Assembly: GCF_000373585.1 (NCBI RefSeq)
Contig: NZ_KB891866.1
Span: 151,762-215,761, forward strand
DNA: 64,000 nt
Reading direction: 5' to 3'
Source of the DNA: Streptomyces sp. MspMP-M5
GTDB taxonomy: Bacteria; Actinomycetota; Actinomycetes; Streptomycetales; Streptomycetaceae
Below the pieces are notes generated by a model. That model was not told the origin of the DNA, ran no database searches, and was given only the letters and a program-made list of their open reading frames with translations. Below are positions 34,194-44,400 of this stretch, in pieces. How positions within the stretch are numbered: position 1 is the first letter of the stretch; the number at the start of each line of letters is the position of its first letter. The position numbers were made by a program, and so were the translations under genes.

Positions 34194-34271
34194 TCAGGAC
34201 TGTGGGCGCTTGCCGTGGTTGGCCGCGTGCTTGCGGCGTGACTTCTTCTTGCGGCGACGCTTCGACGACAT
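34194..34271 (-). CDS. Tiny K/R-rich basic protein, 25 residues
   Basis: ATG 34271 after AAGGAAG (good spacing) reads MSSKRRRKKKSRRKHAANHG and then five more residues to TGA. Eleven of the first fourteen residues after Met-Ser-Ser are Lys, Arg or His, as in very short ribosome-associated or nucleic-acid-binding peptides. I do not recognise a named family. Supporting evidence is the ribosome site, G/C third-position bias and a terminator-like hairpin 38 bases past the stop. It reads away from the MarR gene, so the two share a roughly 260-base regulatory interval. Confidence 0.62.
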   Translation of the reverse strand: MSSKRRRKKKSRRKHAANHGKRPQS

Positions 34272-34448
34272 GGATGTCTTCCTTCCGGTCGAGGGGTCGG
34301 GGGTGTATTTCGGCATTTCTACCATTTCGTTGCGATTTTGCGCCGGGTGGTGGGGGAGTCGGGCGTGGGTGCTTGGCGGTCCGGCGCCTTGTCGCGTCGC
34401 AGGGAACCGACCCGCGGTCGGCGGCGCCGGCGGGCAGCGCTATGCTTG

Positions 34449-34471
34449 CTGGATACAAGCAACGTATCCAG
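34449..34471. promoter_or_regulatory. Inverted repeat, likely MarR operator
   Basis: CTGGATAC - 7 bases - GTATCCAG, a perfect 8-base inverted repeat about 60 bases before the MarR start. Further half-sites CTGGAT (34481) and ATCCAG (about 34509) follow. Spacing and position fit autoregulation of the MarR-exporter operon. Confidence 0.75.
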
Positions 34472-34531
34472 TGGAATCGACTGGATCACGGCAATCACCC
34501 ATGCACGCATCCAGTGCGAAGGATCACGACG

Positions 34532-35086
34532 ATGAGCAACGGCGCGGTCCGTGCCTGCGACGGGGCGGGGATCACGGAGATCACCGCCACGTCGAGCCTG
34601 GACGAGGCGGCCGCGGGGCTGGGCACGGAGATGGTCCGTTTCACCCGGCTGATCGCGGCCTGGAAGCAGCGAGTCAAGCATGACGCCGGCGCCGCCGACC
34701 GGGTGCTGCTGGCCAGACTGGTGTGCGGAGGGGACCAGCGGGCGACCGATCTGGCCGCCGACGCCTTCCTGGACCTGTCCACCGTCAGCCGGCAGGTCCG
34801 CTCGCTGGTCGAACGCGGTCTGGTCGCCCGGCGCCCCGACCCCGAGGACCGGCGCGGCTCGCTGCTGACCGCCACCGAGGCGGGGCGGGCCCGCTTCGAG
34901 GACTACCGGCGTCAGCGCGACGCCGAGCTGGCCGGGGTCCTCCAGCCCTGGTCGCCACAGGACCGGACCGATCTGATCCGGCTGATGGGCCGGCTCAACG
35001 CGGCCCTGGCAGAACGTCAACACGCACGGCCGGGCCCCGGGGGAGACCAGGGCACCACAGGGGAGCAGGGAGAGATACGCAGATGA
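34532..35086 (+). CDS. MarR-family transcriptional regulator
   Basis: A 184-residue winged-helix regulator. The DNA-binding part is RATDLAADAFLDLSTVSRQVRSLVERGLVARRPDPEDRR, seen as HTH plus the DxRxx wing (DPEDRRGS). N-terminal and C-terminal dimerisation helices flank it. It most likely represses its own operon by binding the CTGGATAC inverted repeat and releases when the exporter substrate binds. ATG 34532 follows GAAGGATC. The stop overlaps the exporter start as ATGA, indicating translational coupling. Confidence 0.92.
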   Translation: MSNGAVRACDGAGITEITATSSLDEAAAGLGTEMVRFTRLIAAWKQRVKHDAGAADRVLLARLVCGGDQRATDLAADAFLDLSTVSRQVRSLVERGLVARRPDPEDRRGSLLTATEAGRARFEDYRRQRDAELAGVLQPWSPQDRTDLIRLMGRLNAALAERQHARPGPGGDQGTTGEQGEIRR

Positions 35087-37650
35087 GCACAGCCACCTCT
35101 CCGCCGGGGGCACAAGCCAAGGCGGCACCAGGGCCGGGGGCGCTCACCCACCGCCAGATACTCACCATCCTCAGCGGTCTGATGCTGGGGATGTTTCTCG
35201 CCGCGCTCGACCAGACGATCGTCAGCACCTCCATCCGCACCATCGCGGACGATCTGCACGGACTCAGCCAGCAGGCGTGGGCGACCACGGCCTACCTGAT
35301 CACCTCCACGATCGCCACCCCGCTGTACGGCAAGCTGTCCGACCTGCACGGCCGCAAGCCCTACTACCTCGCCGCGATCAGCATCTTCGTGACGGGCTCG
35401 GTGCTCTGCACCTTCTCCACCTCGATGACCGAACTGGCCGCGTTCCGCGCCGTCCAGGGCCTGGGTGCCGGCGGTCTGATGTCGCTGGCACTGGCGATCA
35501 TCGGTGACATCGTCCCGCCCCGGGAGCGCGCCCGGTACCAGGGCTACATGCTCGGTACGTTCGCCACCTCCAGCGTCGCCGGCCCGCTCATCGGCGGCGC
35601 GCTGGCCGGCCAGGCCACCCTGCTCGGCATCACCGGCTGGCGCTGGGTCTTCCTGGTCAACGTGCCGATCGGCATCATCGCGCTGTTCGTCGTCGCCAAG
35701 GTCCTCAACATCCCGCACGCCCGCCGGAACCGGCGCATCGACTGGTGGGGCGCGCTCACCATCTCCCTCGGCGTCGTCCCGCTGCTGCTCGTCGCCGAGC
35801 AGGGCCGGGAGTGGGGCTGGACCTCGGCCGGCTCGATCACCTGCTACGCCGTCGGCGTCGTGGGCATCATCGCCTGGGTCCTGGTCGAGCGGTGGATCGG
35901 GGACGACGCGCTGATCCCGATGCGGCTGTTCCGCAACGGCACCTTCAGCAAGACCAGCCTGCTGTCCGTGCTGATCGGTATGGGCATGTTCGGCGGGATG
36001 CTGATGATCCCGCAGTACCTCCAGATCGTGAAGGGCGCCAGCCCCACCAAGTCGGGCCTGGAGATGCTGCCTTTGATGGCGGGCATGATGATCGCCTCGA
36101 TCGTGTCCGGCCAGATCACCGCCAAGACCGGTCGCTACAAGGTCTTCCCGATCATCGGCACCGCCCTGATGGTCGCCGCCATGCTGCTCTTCCACTACCG
36201 CGTCCAGTGGGACACCGCGCTGTGGGAAACCATGGTCTACATGCTGGTCTTCGGCCTCGGCCTGGGTGGCTGTATGCAGACCCTGGTGCTGGCCGTGCAG
36301 AACGCGGTCCCGCCGCAGGACATGGGTGTGGCCACCGCCTCGTCCACGTTCTTCCGGCAGATGGGTGCCACCGCCGGTACCGCGATCTTCCTCTCGGTGC
36401 TGTTCAGCACGGTCGGTGACAAGATCGGCGACGCGTTCAAGGCCGCCGTGTCCACCACGCGCTTCCAGGAAGCGCTCAAGGACCCCGCGGTGCTGCACGA
36501 CCCGGCCAACAAGCCGGTGCTCGACATGCTCAAGCACCCCGGCAACGGCGGCTCTTCGGGTGTGCTGAGCGACTCCTCGTTCATCCAGCACCTGGACCCG
36601 CGGCTGGCCGAGCCGTTCAAGCGCGGCTTCGCGGACTCCATGCACACCGTCTTCCTGATGGGCGCGGTCGTCGTCGCGCTGGCCTTCGTGCTGATGTGGT
36701 TCATCAAGGAGGTGCCGCTGCGGCAGATCTCCGGCCTCCAGGCACGGGCCCAGGCGGAGGCCGAGGCCAACGGCGAGGCGCCGCCCGCCGCGGAGGCCGC
36801 ACGCGCCGCCGCGCCGGCCCCGGAGGCGGTCGCCCCCGCCGCCGCGGCCACCGAGCACGTCCCGGACCCCGGCGTCGGCGCGTCCGGTCCGCTGATCCGC
36901 GGCACCGTGCGCGACAGCGGCGGCCACCCGGTCCCGCAGGCCGCGGTCACCCTGATCAGCGTCGGCGGGCGGCAGCTCGGCCGCACCACCACCGACGCCG
37001 ACGGCGGCTATGCGCTGCCGACCACCGGCCCCGGCACCTACGTCCTGATCGGCTCGGCCGGCGCCCGCAAGCCGCAGGCACTGACCGTCGTGGTGGGCGC
37101 CGAACCGGTCGTCCTCGACCTGACCCTCAGCGGTGCGGCCGGGCTGTCCGGCGAGGTCCGCGAGGAGAAGAACGACGACCCGGTGCCCGGTGCGCTGGTC
37201 GTCGCCACCGACGTCCGCGGCGAGGTCGTGGCCTCCGGCGTCGTCGGCCAGGACGGCGGCTTCGCGTTCGACGAACTGACCCCGGGCAGCTACACCCTGG
37301 CGGTCAGCGCCGAGCGCCACCGCCCGTCCGCGCTTCAGGTGGAGGTGGCCGCCGGCACCCGCAACTGGTACGAGATCCGGCTGACGCTGGGCGCCCGGGT
37401 GCGCGGCACCGTCCGCACCGTGCAGGGCGGCGCGGTCAACGACGCCCGGGTCACCCTGCTCGACCCCGCGGGCAACGTCGTGGGCACCGCCACCAGCGGC
37501 CAGGACGGCGAGTACGTCTTCACCGACCTGGACAGCGGTGAGTACACGCTGATCGCCAGCGGCTACCCGCCGGCCGCCGCCCCGCTGCGGCTGACCGCCT
37601 CCGGACAGGCCGAGTGCGACATCGAGCTCAGTCACGACACGGTGCGCTGA
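35083..37650 (+). CDS. DHA2-type MFS exporter fused to three CarboxypepD_reg-like domains
   Basis: An 855-residue fusion. Residues 20-555 are a 14-helix DHA2 drug:H+ antiporter (EmrB/QacA group), with LAALDQTIVSTSIRTIADDL in helix 1 and the loop GKLSDLHGRK. An Ala/Pro-rich linker (565-600) leads to three beta-sandwich repeats of about 80 residues starting near 602, 684 and 768. Each begins with a G-x-V-R strand (IRGTVRDSGG, LSGEVREEKN, VRGTVRTVQG) and contains DGGYA/DGGFAF/DGEYVF turns, the carboxypeptidase-regulatory-like or SdrD-like fold. Such domains are normally extracellular, whereas the C-terminus of 14-helix exporters is expected inside. It is coupled to marR by ATGA. Confidence 0.93.
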   Translation: MSTATSPPGAQAKAAPGPGALTHRQILTILSGLMLGMFLAALDQTIVSTSIRTIADDLHGLSQQAWATTAYLITSTIATPLYGKLSDLHGRKPYYLAAISIFVTGSVLCTFSTSMTELAAFRAVQGLGAGGLMSLALAIIGDIVPPRERARYQGYMLGTFATSSVAGPLIGGALAGQATLLGITGWRWVFLVNVPIGIIALFVVAKVLNIPHARRNRRIDWWGALTISLGVVPLLLVAEQGREWGWTSAGSITCYAVGVVGIIAWVLVERWIGDDALIPMRLFRNGTFSKTSLLSVLIGMGMFGGMLMIPQYLQIVKGASPTKSGLEMLPLMAGMMIASIVSGQITAKTGRYKVFPIIGTALMVAAMLLFHYRVQWDTALWETMVYMLVFGLGLGGCMQTLVLAVQNAVPPQDMGVATASSTFFRQMGATAGTAIFLSVLFSTVGDKIGDAFKAAVSTTRFQEALKDPAVLHDPANKPVLDMLKHPGNGGSSGVLSDSSFIQHLDPRLAEPFKRGFADSMHTVFLMGAVVVALAFVLMWFIKEVPLRQISGLQARAQAEAEANGEAPPAAEAARAAAPAPEAVAPAAAATEHVPDPGVGASGPLIRGTVRDSGGHPVPQAAVTLISVGGRQLGRTTTDADGGYALPTTGPGTYVLIGSAGARKPQALTVVVGAEPVVLDLTLSGAAGLSGEVREEKNDDPVPGALVVATDVRGEVVASGVVGQDGGFAFDELTPGSYTLAVSAERHRPSALQVEVAAGTRNWYEIRLTLGARVRGTVRTVQGGAVNDARVTLLDPAGNVVGTATSGQDGEYVFTDLDSGEYTLIASGYPPAAAPLRLTASGQAECDIELSHDTVR

Positions 37651-37670
37651 TCCTCCGTCGCAACGGCACC

Positions 37671-37708
37671 GGCCAGGGCCCGGCGACTTCGGTCGCCGGG
37701 CCTTGGCC
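37671..37708 (+). terminator. 17-bp hairpin with cUUCGg tetraloop
   Basis: GGCCAGGGCCCGGCGAC pairs with GTCGCCGGGCCTTGGCC (one mismatch) around TTCG closed by C-G. It lies 20 bases past the exporter stop and before the dihydrolipoyl dehydrogenase. Confidence 0.85.
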
Positions 37709-37811
37709 GTACGGCCTCCCGACCGCTCCCGGGCGCGGTCCGCGTCCGCCGACCCCCCGCCTGGACCGCGAAGCGCTGCGGCCCCGCCCGCCCCCGCCTA
37801 GGCTGCCGAGC

Positions 37812-37879
37812 ATGAGCGAGCCGAACACGGGACGGTGCCTGCCTGGCGCCGCTGCCGACCGACGCGGCGGGTGCGCGGC

Positions 37880-37883
<4 letters not shown>
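37812..37883 (+). CDS. Possible leader peptide coupled to lpdA
   Basis: ATG 37812 opens [20 protein letters not shown] followed by Cys-Ala-Ala and TGA at 37881-37883, overlapping the lpdA ATG as ATGA. The 23 residues include two Cys. There is no strong ribosome site. It may be a real leader that couples translation, or chance. Confidence 0.3.
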
Positions 37884-39280
<1,397 letters not shown>

Positions 39281-39295
39281 CGGCGGCACAGGTCG

Positions 39296-39610
39296 TCAGG
39301 CCGCGGCACCCGGGCCGCCGTCGGCGCCGGCCGTGGCCCTGCGCCGGCGGACGCTGATGATCGCGCCTGCGCCCACGGCCATCGCCACGCCGCCCACCAG
39401 GGCGATCGTCGGCAGCGCGGACGGCGAACCGGTCTCGGCCAGGTGGCCCTTGGTCGAGGTCTCCTTGACGCCGCCCTGCGGCGTGACGCTGTGCTGCGCG
39501 GGGCCGCCGGCCGAGCCGCCGCCGGCGGGTTCGGCGCTCTCGCTGGGCTTGCCCGACGTGCCTGGCTTGTCGGGCTGATGGGCCTTGCCGCCCGCCGATG
39601 GCGCGGCGAC
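39296..39610 (-). pseudogene. LAETG sorting-signal remnant, 5' end missing
   Basis: The minus-strand frame from about 39610 to TGA 39296 reads a Pro/Ser/Lys-rich wall-spanning stretch (KAHQPDKPGTSGKPSESAEP), then LAETG (39442-39428), a hydrophobic helix (IALVGGVAMAVGAGAII) and the basic tail RRRR. This is a complete Streptomyces-type sortase signal. The frame stays open to 39685 but contains no ATG, GTG, TTG or CTG before LAETG, and no signal peptide. It seems to be the 3' end of a wall-anchored protein gene whose beginning was deleted, possibly when the acyl-CoA dehydrogenase gene came to lie here. Confidence 0.6.
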
Positions 39611-39692
39611 GAAGCGTAGGGTTCCCGGACATCGGTCGCGGACGACGTCATTCCTCGGCCGGCCGGTGGTCGAACGCGAAGGAGGTCAGCGC

Positions 39693-40910
39693 ATGGTGAG
39701 GGTTGCGGGAAACGGGGCTATCGAGTCCGGCGGGCGGGACGGGCGGGCCGATGTGCCCCAACTTGCGGCCGGGCTGGTCGAGTTGCTGCGGAGCAACGCC
39801 GCCCGTACCGAGCGGGATCGTCGGGTCGCCGAGGAGAATATCGCGGCACTCGACGAGGCCGGTCTGTTCGGTGTCACGGTTCCCGAGCGGTTCGGCGGCC
39901 GCCAGGCATCCGTCCGTACCCTCGTCGAGGTGGGTTCGGAACTCGGCCGCGGTTGTGGCTCCACCGCCTGGACGACCAGCCTGATCAACGTCTCCGGCTG
40001 GCTCGTCGGCCTCTACCCGGAACGCGCACAACGCGAGGTCTACGAGGAGAACCCGCGCGCACGTGCCTGTGCCGTACTCCCTCCGCACGGGACGAGCCGG
40101 GCAGCCGACGGGGGCCAGGTGGTCACCGGCAGGTGGGGCTTCGCGTCCGGCTGTCTGCATGCCCAGTGGGCGTTGCTCGGCGTCTCGGTGACCGACGAGG
40201 CGGGCGCGCGCCTGGACCAGGGACTGGCGCTGGTACCGATGGACCAGTTGACGATCGAGGACACCTGGCACGTTGCCGGGATGTGCGGCACCGGCAGCAA
40301 CACCCTGGTCGCCGACGGTGTCCTCGTCCCCGCGCACCGCGTGCTGTCGGTACCCGGAGCGATGCGGGGCGAGTACCCGACCGAGTTCGCCGACGAGGTC
40401 CTCTACCGCGCGGCGTTCGTCCCGACGCTCGCCCTGTCGCTGGCGGGCCCGTTGCTGGGCCTGGCCCGCGGCGGGCTGGAGCTGGTGCTGGCCTCGCTCG
40501 CGGAGGGGCGCGGCATCTCGCACACGTTCTACGCGCAGGCGCGGGAGGCTCCGGCCACCCAGACGCAACTCGCCGAGGCCGCCCAGCTGATCGACACCGC
40601 CACGCTGCACCTGCGGCGCGCCGCGGACGAGGTCGACGACTGGGCGGCCGGCGGCCGGTGCATGCCCCCGTTCGACCGGATCCGGGTGCGCATGGACATC
40701 GGCACCGTCGCCCGCTGTTCACGGGAGGCGCTGGACCTCCTGCTGAACGTCCACGGGGCCCGAAGCTTCGCCGATGCCAGTCCGTTGCAGCGCATCTGGC
40801 GGGATCTGGAGACCGGCTCGCGCCATGCCATGGTCAATCCCGCCCTCGCGACCGAGATGTACGGCCGGGCACTGCTCGGCATCGAGGACCAGGTCACGCC
40901 ACTGATCTGA
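39693..40910 (+). CDS. Acyl-CoA dehydrogenase-fold flavin monooxygenase (HsaA/DszC-like)
   Basis: A 405-residue protein of the acyl-CoA dehydrogenase superfamily in its monooxygenase branch. RRVAEENIAALDEAGLFGVTVP, followed by ELGRGCGSTAWTTSLINVS and VTGRWGFASGC, resembles HsaA/DszC two-component flavin-dependent oxygenases. The C-terminal helical domain has the NVHGARSFADASPLQRIWRD motif seen in this group. Partners usually supply reduced flavin; the flavin reductase at 17195 is far away. ATG 39693 follows a textbook GAAGGAGGTCAGCGC site. The preceding open frame to 39585 is not used. Confidence 0.9.
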   Translation: MVRVAGNGAIESGGRDGRADVPQLAAGLVELLRSNAARTERDRRVAEENIAALDEAGLFGVTVPERFGGRQASVRTLVEVGSELGRGCGSTAWTTSLINVSGWLVGLYPERAQREVYEENPRARACAVLPPHGTSRAADGGQVVTGRWGFASGCLHAQWALLGVSVTDEAGARLDQGLALVPMDQLTIEDTWHVAGMCGTGSNTLVADGVLVPAHRVLSVPGAMRGEYPTEFADEVLYRAAFVPTLALSLAGPLLGLARGGLELVLASLAEGRGISHTFYAQAREAPATQTQLAEAAQLIDTATLHLRRAADEVDDWAAGGRCMPPFDRIRVRMDIGTVARCSREALDLLLNVHGARSFADASPLQRIWRDLETGSRHAMVNPALATEMYGRALLGIEDQVTPLI

Positions 40911-41127
40911 GGGCGGGTGCGGCGCCGGTCGCCTGGGCCCGATGGTCCGAGGCAGGGGCGGGGCCCGGGACGCGGACTGCTGACGGTCCCTCACACAGCG
41001 CAATTGTGTCGCCCGGGAGCGCGGTGTCGGGGGGCCGTCAGGTTTCGCCGCCTCGGCACAGGCAATGCCTTGGAAGCCGCGGACCGGTCCGCAGCGACCG
41101 CTGGTTGTGAACTGCTTCTGGAGCGCC

Positions 41128-42528
41128 ATGAGCACGGTTGTTGCCCGCAGCATGTCGGTGTCCCTCCCCTCCGCCCTTATCGGCCCCCTGCTCGTCTTCG
41201 TCCTGCTCGACGGGTTCATCCAGGGCAGTGTGGTGTCCCTGCTGCCCGTCATCCGCGACACGTTGCACACCGGCACCGGCCCGGCCATGTGGATCACGGC
41301 GACGCAGTTCCTGTCCGCCGCGGTGTCTGTGCCGGTCTTCGGGCGCCTGGGCGATCTGCACGGCCACCGCCGCATACTGCGGGTGGCGCTCGGGACGGTC
41401 ACCGTCGGATGCCTGCTGTGTGCCTTGGCGCCGACGCTCGGGGTCTTCCTCGCCGGCCGGGTCCTGCTCGGTCCGCTCAGTGCGACGCTTCCGCTCTCCG
41501 TCGGACTGGTGCGGGACCGGCTGGACACCGCGGCCAGCCGACGGGGCGTCAGTCTCCTGGTCGCGGCGCTCATCCTCGGGGCGACGGCCGGTACGGCCAC
41601 GGCCGGGCCGCTGGCGTCCGTCGCCGGTGGTGGGCGCACGGTGCTGTGGTGTCTGGCGGTGCTGGCCGCGGTGGGCCTGGTGCTCGCCCTCACTCCGCGC
41701 ATCTCGGAGACCGTGCGGTTGGCGAGCGGGCGGATGGACTGGACGGGCGCCGTGCTGCTCGGCCTCGGGCTGACGCTGCTGCTCGGTTCCGCGGCCCAGG
41801 GCGCGGCGCATGGCTGGCACTCGCCGCCGGTCCTCGCCGGCCTGCTGCTCGCGCCGGTGGCCCTGGGCCTGTGGGTGCGTTCGTCGCTGCGCAGCAGTGA
41901 ACCCCTGGTCGATGTGCGGGCGATGGCGGGCCGCGCCATCGCACCGGCCTTCGCCTGCGGATTCGCCGCAGGTGTCGTGGTCCTGGGCGGGCAGGGGGTC
42001 ACCGTCGCGTTCCTCGACGCGGTCCCGGAGGAGGCCGGATACGGCTTCGGGCTGCCGCAGTGGCAGATCGGACTGTGGATCGCCGTACCGGCCCTGATCA
42101 GCTTCCTGACCGCCGGTGCCTCGGCTGCCGTGGGCCGGCGCCTGGGCTACCGCGCCATGCTCACCGCCGGCTTCCTGCTCATGGCCGCCGGATTCGGGGT
42201 GGAGATCGTGGGCTACGCCGTCATGGCCACGTGGTACGCCGGTCATCTGCTGGCCGGCGTGGGCATCGGCCTGGCGGTCAGTGGGCTGCCCACCGTCATC
42301 ACCGAGGGCAGCCCGCGCGATCGGGCGGCGTCCGCGACCGCCGTCTACTACAACCTCAAGACCGCCGGTGGCAGCATCGCCGGAGCCGCCGCGGCCGCGC
42401 TCTTCAGCGGTCTGCTGACGCGCTCCACGCACCAACCGTCGCTCGCCGCCTACCTGTTGCTGTGGGGCGCCTGCGGGGTCCTGGCCCTGGTGTCGGCGGC
42501 CCTGATCCGTCTCACACCGCGGACGTGA
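41128..42528 (+). CDS. MFS transporter, DHA2-like exporter
   Basis: A 466-residue multi-helix transporter with about 13-14 hydrophobic segments. The cytoplasmic loop GRLGDLHGHRRILRVALG is the MFS signature between helices 2 and 3; RVLLGPLSATLPLSVGLVRD and TAVYYNLKTAGGSIAGA follow. Likely an efflux pump of small molecules; the substrate is unknown. ATG 41128 follows TCTGGAGCG; an in-frame ATG at 41065 would add an unhelical N-terminus. It is 217 bases after the acyl-CoA dehydrogenase-fold gene and could be co-transcribed with it, suggesting export of its product. Confidence 0.92.
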   Translation: MSTVVARSMSVSLPSALIGPLLVFVLLDGFIQGSVVSLLPVIRDTLHTGTGPAMWITATQFLSAAVSVPVFGRLGDLHGHRRILRVALGTVTVGCLLCALAPTLGVFLAGRVLLGPLSATLPLSVGLVRDRLDTAASRRGVSLLVAALILGATAGTATAGPLASVAGGGRTVLWCLAVLAAVGLVLALTPRISETVRLASGRMDWTGAVLLGLGLTLLLGSAAQGAAHGWHSPPVLAGLLLAPVALGLWVRSSLRSSEPLVDVRAMAGRAIAPAFACGFAAGVVVLGGQGVTVAFLDAVPEEAGYGFGLPQWQIGLWIAVPALISFLTAGASAAVGRRLGYRAMLTAGFLLMAAGFGVEIVGYAVMATWYAGHLLAGVGIGLAVSGLPTVITEGSPRDRAASATAVYYNLKTAGGSIAGAAAAALFSGLLTRSTHQPSLAAYLLLWGACGVLALVSAALIRLTPRT

Positions 42529-42552
42529 CGAGGCGCCGGGCGAGGACCGCCA

Positions 42553-42578
42553 GGCACCCGGAACGCCGAGCGGGTGCC
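42553..42578 (+). terminator. Hairpin after the MFS gene
   Basis: GGCACCCG and CGGGTGCC form a perfect 8-base stem with a 10-base loop, 24 bases past the MFS stop. Confidence 0.6.
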
Positions 42579-42712
42579 GCCGGCCGCGGGAGGTCTCGTC
42601 AGGCAAGGCGCGGGGGCGCGCGGGATACTGGTGGGAGAGGGGAACCGGCCTGCGCGCGACGGTTCCAGGCACCCCGTAGCTCGACGTCACCCCACGTGAA
42701 GGAGCCCTTGCC

Positions 42713-43279
42713 ATGGGACACGGCGGAAACGTCATCAACGAGCTGACGGCGGACCACCGCGAGGTGGACGAGCTCTTCGACCAGCTCGCGTCGCAGCCCA
42801 CCGGCACCCGGCGGCGCCGGGAACTGGCGGACCGACTCACGGTGGAACTCGTTCGGCACTCCGTTGCCGAGGAGCAGTACCTCTATCCCACGGTGCGCGA
42901 GCACGTGGAGGGCGGACGTACCCTCGCCGACCGGGAACTCCGCGACCACACCGAGGTCGAGAAGCTGCTGAAGTCCCTCGAATCGCTGGAGCCCACCGAC
43001 TCCCGCTTCGACCAGCAGATCGCCAAGCTGCAGACCACCGTCCAGGCACACGTCCGGGACGAGGAGAGTCGGCTCTTCCCGCTGCTGGCCGACGCCTGCT
43101 CCGCGCAGATGCTCCAGGAGCTGGGCGACAAGGTCCGGAAGGCCAAGAAGACGGCGCCGACCCGGCCCCACCCGTCCGCTCCGCACACCCCGCCGGCGAA
43201 CAAGATCCTCGCCCCCGGAACCGGACTGGTCGACCGGGTGCGCGACCTGCTCACCGGCCGCAGACACCACATCGCCTGA
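42713..43279 (+). CDS. Hemerythrin HHE domain protein
   Basis: A 188-residue di-iron carboxylate-type four-helix bundle. HHE signatures are ADHREVDELFDQL (about 13), HSVAEEQYLYPTV (about 48), DHTEVEKLLKSL (about 78) and HVRDEESRLFPLL (about 113), supplying the His and Glu iron ligands. The C-terminal 50 residues are a Pro/His/Arg linker plus a short helix (GLVDRVRDLLTG). Probably senses or handles O2, NO or iron. ATG 42713 follows AAGGAGCCCTTGCC. It is convergent with Ku. Confidence 0.93.
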   Translation: MGHGGNVINELTADHREVDELFDQLASQPTGTRRRRELADRLTVELVRHSVAEEQYLYPTVREHVEGGRTLADRELRDHTEVEKLLKSLESLEPTDSRFDQQIAKLQTTVQAHVRDEESRLFPLLADACSAQMLQELGDKVRKAKKTAPTRPHPSAPHTPPANKILAPGTGLVDRVRDLLTGRRHHIA

Positions 43280-43316
43280 GCGGCGTCCACGGACCTCGCC
43301 TGAGCCGCGTCCATGG
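43273..43316. repeat. Direct repeat of 20 bases between hemerythrin and Ku genes
   Basis: CGCCTGAGCGGCGTCCACGG at 43273-43292 and CGCCTGAGCCGCGTCCATGG at 43297-43316, 18 of 20 identical and 4 bases apart. The first copy includes the hemerythrin stop codon. Confidence 0.75.
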
Positions 43317-43346
43317 CTGTGACAGTCCTCGCCGTGGGGATGTGCA

Positions 43347-44369
43347 TCAGGCCGCGCGCTTGCCGGCGCGCGTCCCGGTCTCCTTGCCCGTCCTCTTGCC
43401 GGTCGTCCTCTTGCCTGTGGTCTTCTTGCCGGTGGTCTTCGTGCCGAGTGCCTTGATGAGCTGGTCGCGGTTCATCCTGGACCGGCCGGGCACGTCCCGG
43501 TCACCGGCCAGCCGGTACAGGTCGGCCTTGCTGAGGTCGTGCAGATCCTGACTTCGGCGCCGGGTTCCTTCGGCGCCGCGGGTGCCGCGCCCCTTGCGGG
43601 CTTCCTCGACGCTGTTCCGCAGGGTTTCCATCAGGTCCACGACGTCGGTGGCCTCCGGCGGCTCCTCGGCGCCGACGACCTCCTGGCCCTTGGCCTTCGC
43701 CGCGACGAGTTCGCCCACCTTCTCCTCGTAGGTGTCGTGGTAGTCCTTCGGGCGCCAGGCGATCGACAGGGCGTCGATCAACTGGCGTGCGGTGTCCAGG
43801 TCCCGTCCCCGTGCCTGGCGCCGCTCGGGCAGGTACGGCAGCTCCTGGTGCGGGTCGCGGACCTCGTCGGCCCAGTGCAGGGTGTGCATGGCCAGGACGT
43901 CCTCCTGGGCGCGCAGCGCCACCAGGTACTGCTTGCCGCGCATGACGAGGGTGGCGATACCGGCCTTGTCCGCCTGGCCCAGGGCGGCGCGGAGCAGCTC
44001 GTAGACCTTGGTGTACTCCTTTGCCTTGGGCGCCAGGTAGTAGGTGCGGGCGAAGTAGACCGGCTCGATCTGCTCGACGTCGACGAAGCCGCGGATGTCG
44101 ATCACCTGTGACTTGCCCGGCGCGATCTCGTCGAGCTCCTCCGGCTCGACGATCACGTAAGTGCCGTCGACCTCGTAGCCCTTGACGATGTCGTCGTGGT
44201 CGACCTCCTTCCCGGTCCGCTCGTTGATCCGCCGGTTGCGGATCCGGTCAGAGGTGCCGCGTTGGAGTTGGTGGAAGTGGACGGTGTGGTCCTCGGTGGC
44301 GGTGAACAGCTGCACCGGCACCGACACCAGCCCGAAGCTCACCACTCCGCTCCAGATGGCCCGCGCCAT
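43347..44369 (-). CDS. ku: Ku protein (non-homologous end joining)
   Basis: Bacterial Ku homodimer, 340 residues, which binds DNA double-strand ends and recruits LigD. MARAIWSGVVSFGLVSVPVQLF is the family start. The bridge region RTYYLAPKAKEYTKVYELLRAAL is at about 110-130, followed by HTLHWADEVRD. After residue 255 come a Rho-N/SAP-like piece (LHDLSKADLYRLAGDRDVPG, MNRDQLIKAL) and a Lys/Thr/Gly tail of repeated KTTGK units, a typical extended DNA-binding tail. No ligD gene is in view. The coiled-coil gene lies 31 bases upstream on the same strand. Confidence 0.95.
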   Translation of the reverse strand: MARAIWSGVVSFGLVSVPVQLFTATEDHTVHFHQLQRGTSDRIRNRRINERTGKEVDHDDIVKGYEVDGTYVIVEPEELDEIAPGKSQVIDIRGFVDVEQIEPVYFARTYYLAPKAKEYTKVYELLRAALGQADKAGIATLVMRGKQYLVALRAQEDVLAMHTLHWADEVRDPHQELPYLPERRQARGRDLDTARQLIDALSIAWRPKDYHDTYEEKVGELVAAKAKGQEVVGAEEPPEATDVVDLMETLRNSVEEARKGRGTRGAEGTRRRSQDLHDLSKADLYRLAGDRDVPGRSRMNRDQLIKALGTKTTGKKTTGKRTTGKRTGKETGTRAGKRAA

Positions 44370-44400
44370 GTCCGCTCCCTGCCCTTCTCCTGGTGGCGGT

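Noticed and set aside
39693..42528. Acyl-CoA dehydrogenase-fold gene and MFS as part of a biosynthetic cluster with the P450
   Set aside because: They lie 13 kb apart with unrelated genes between; no synthase gene is present.
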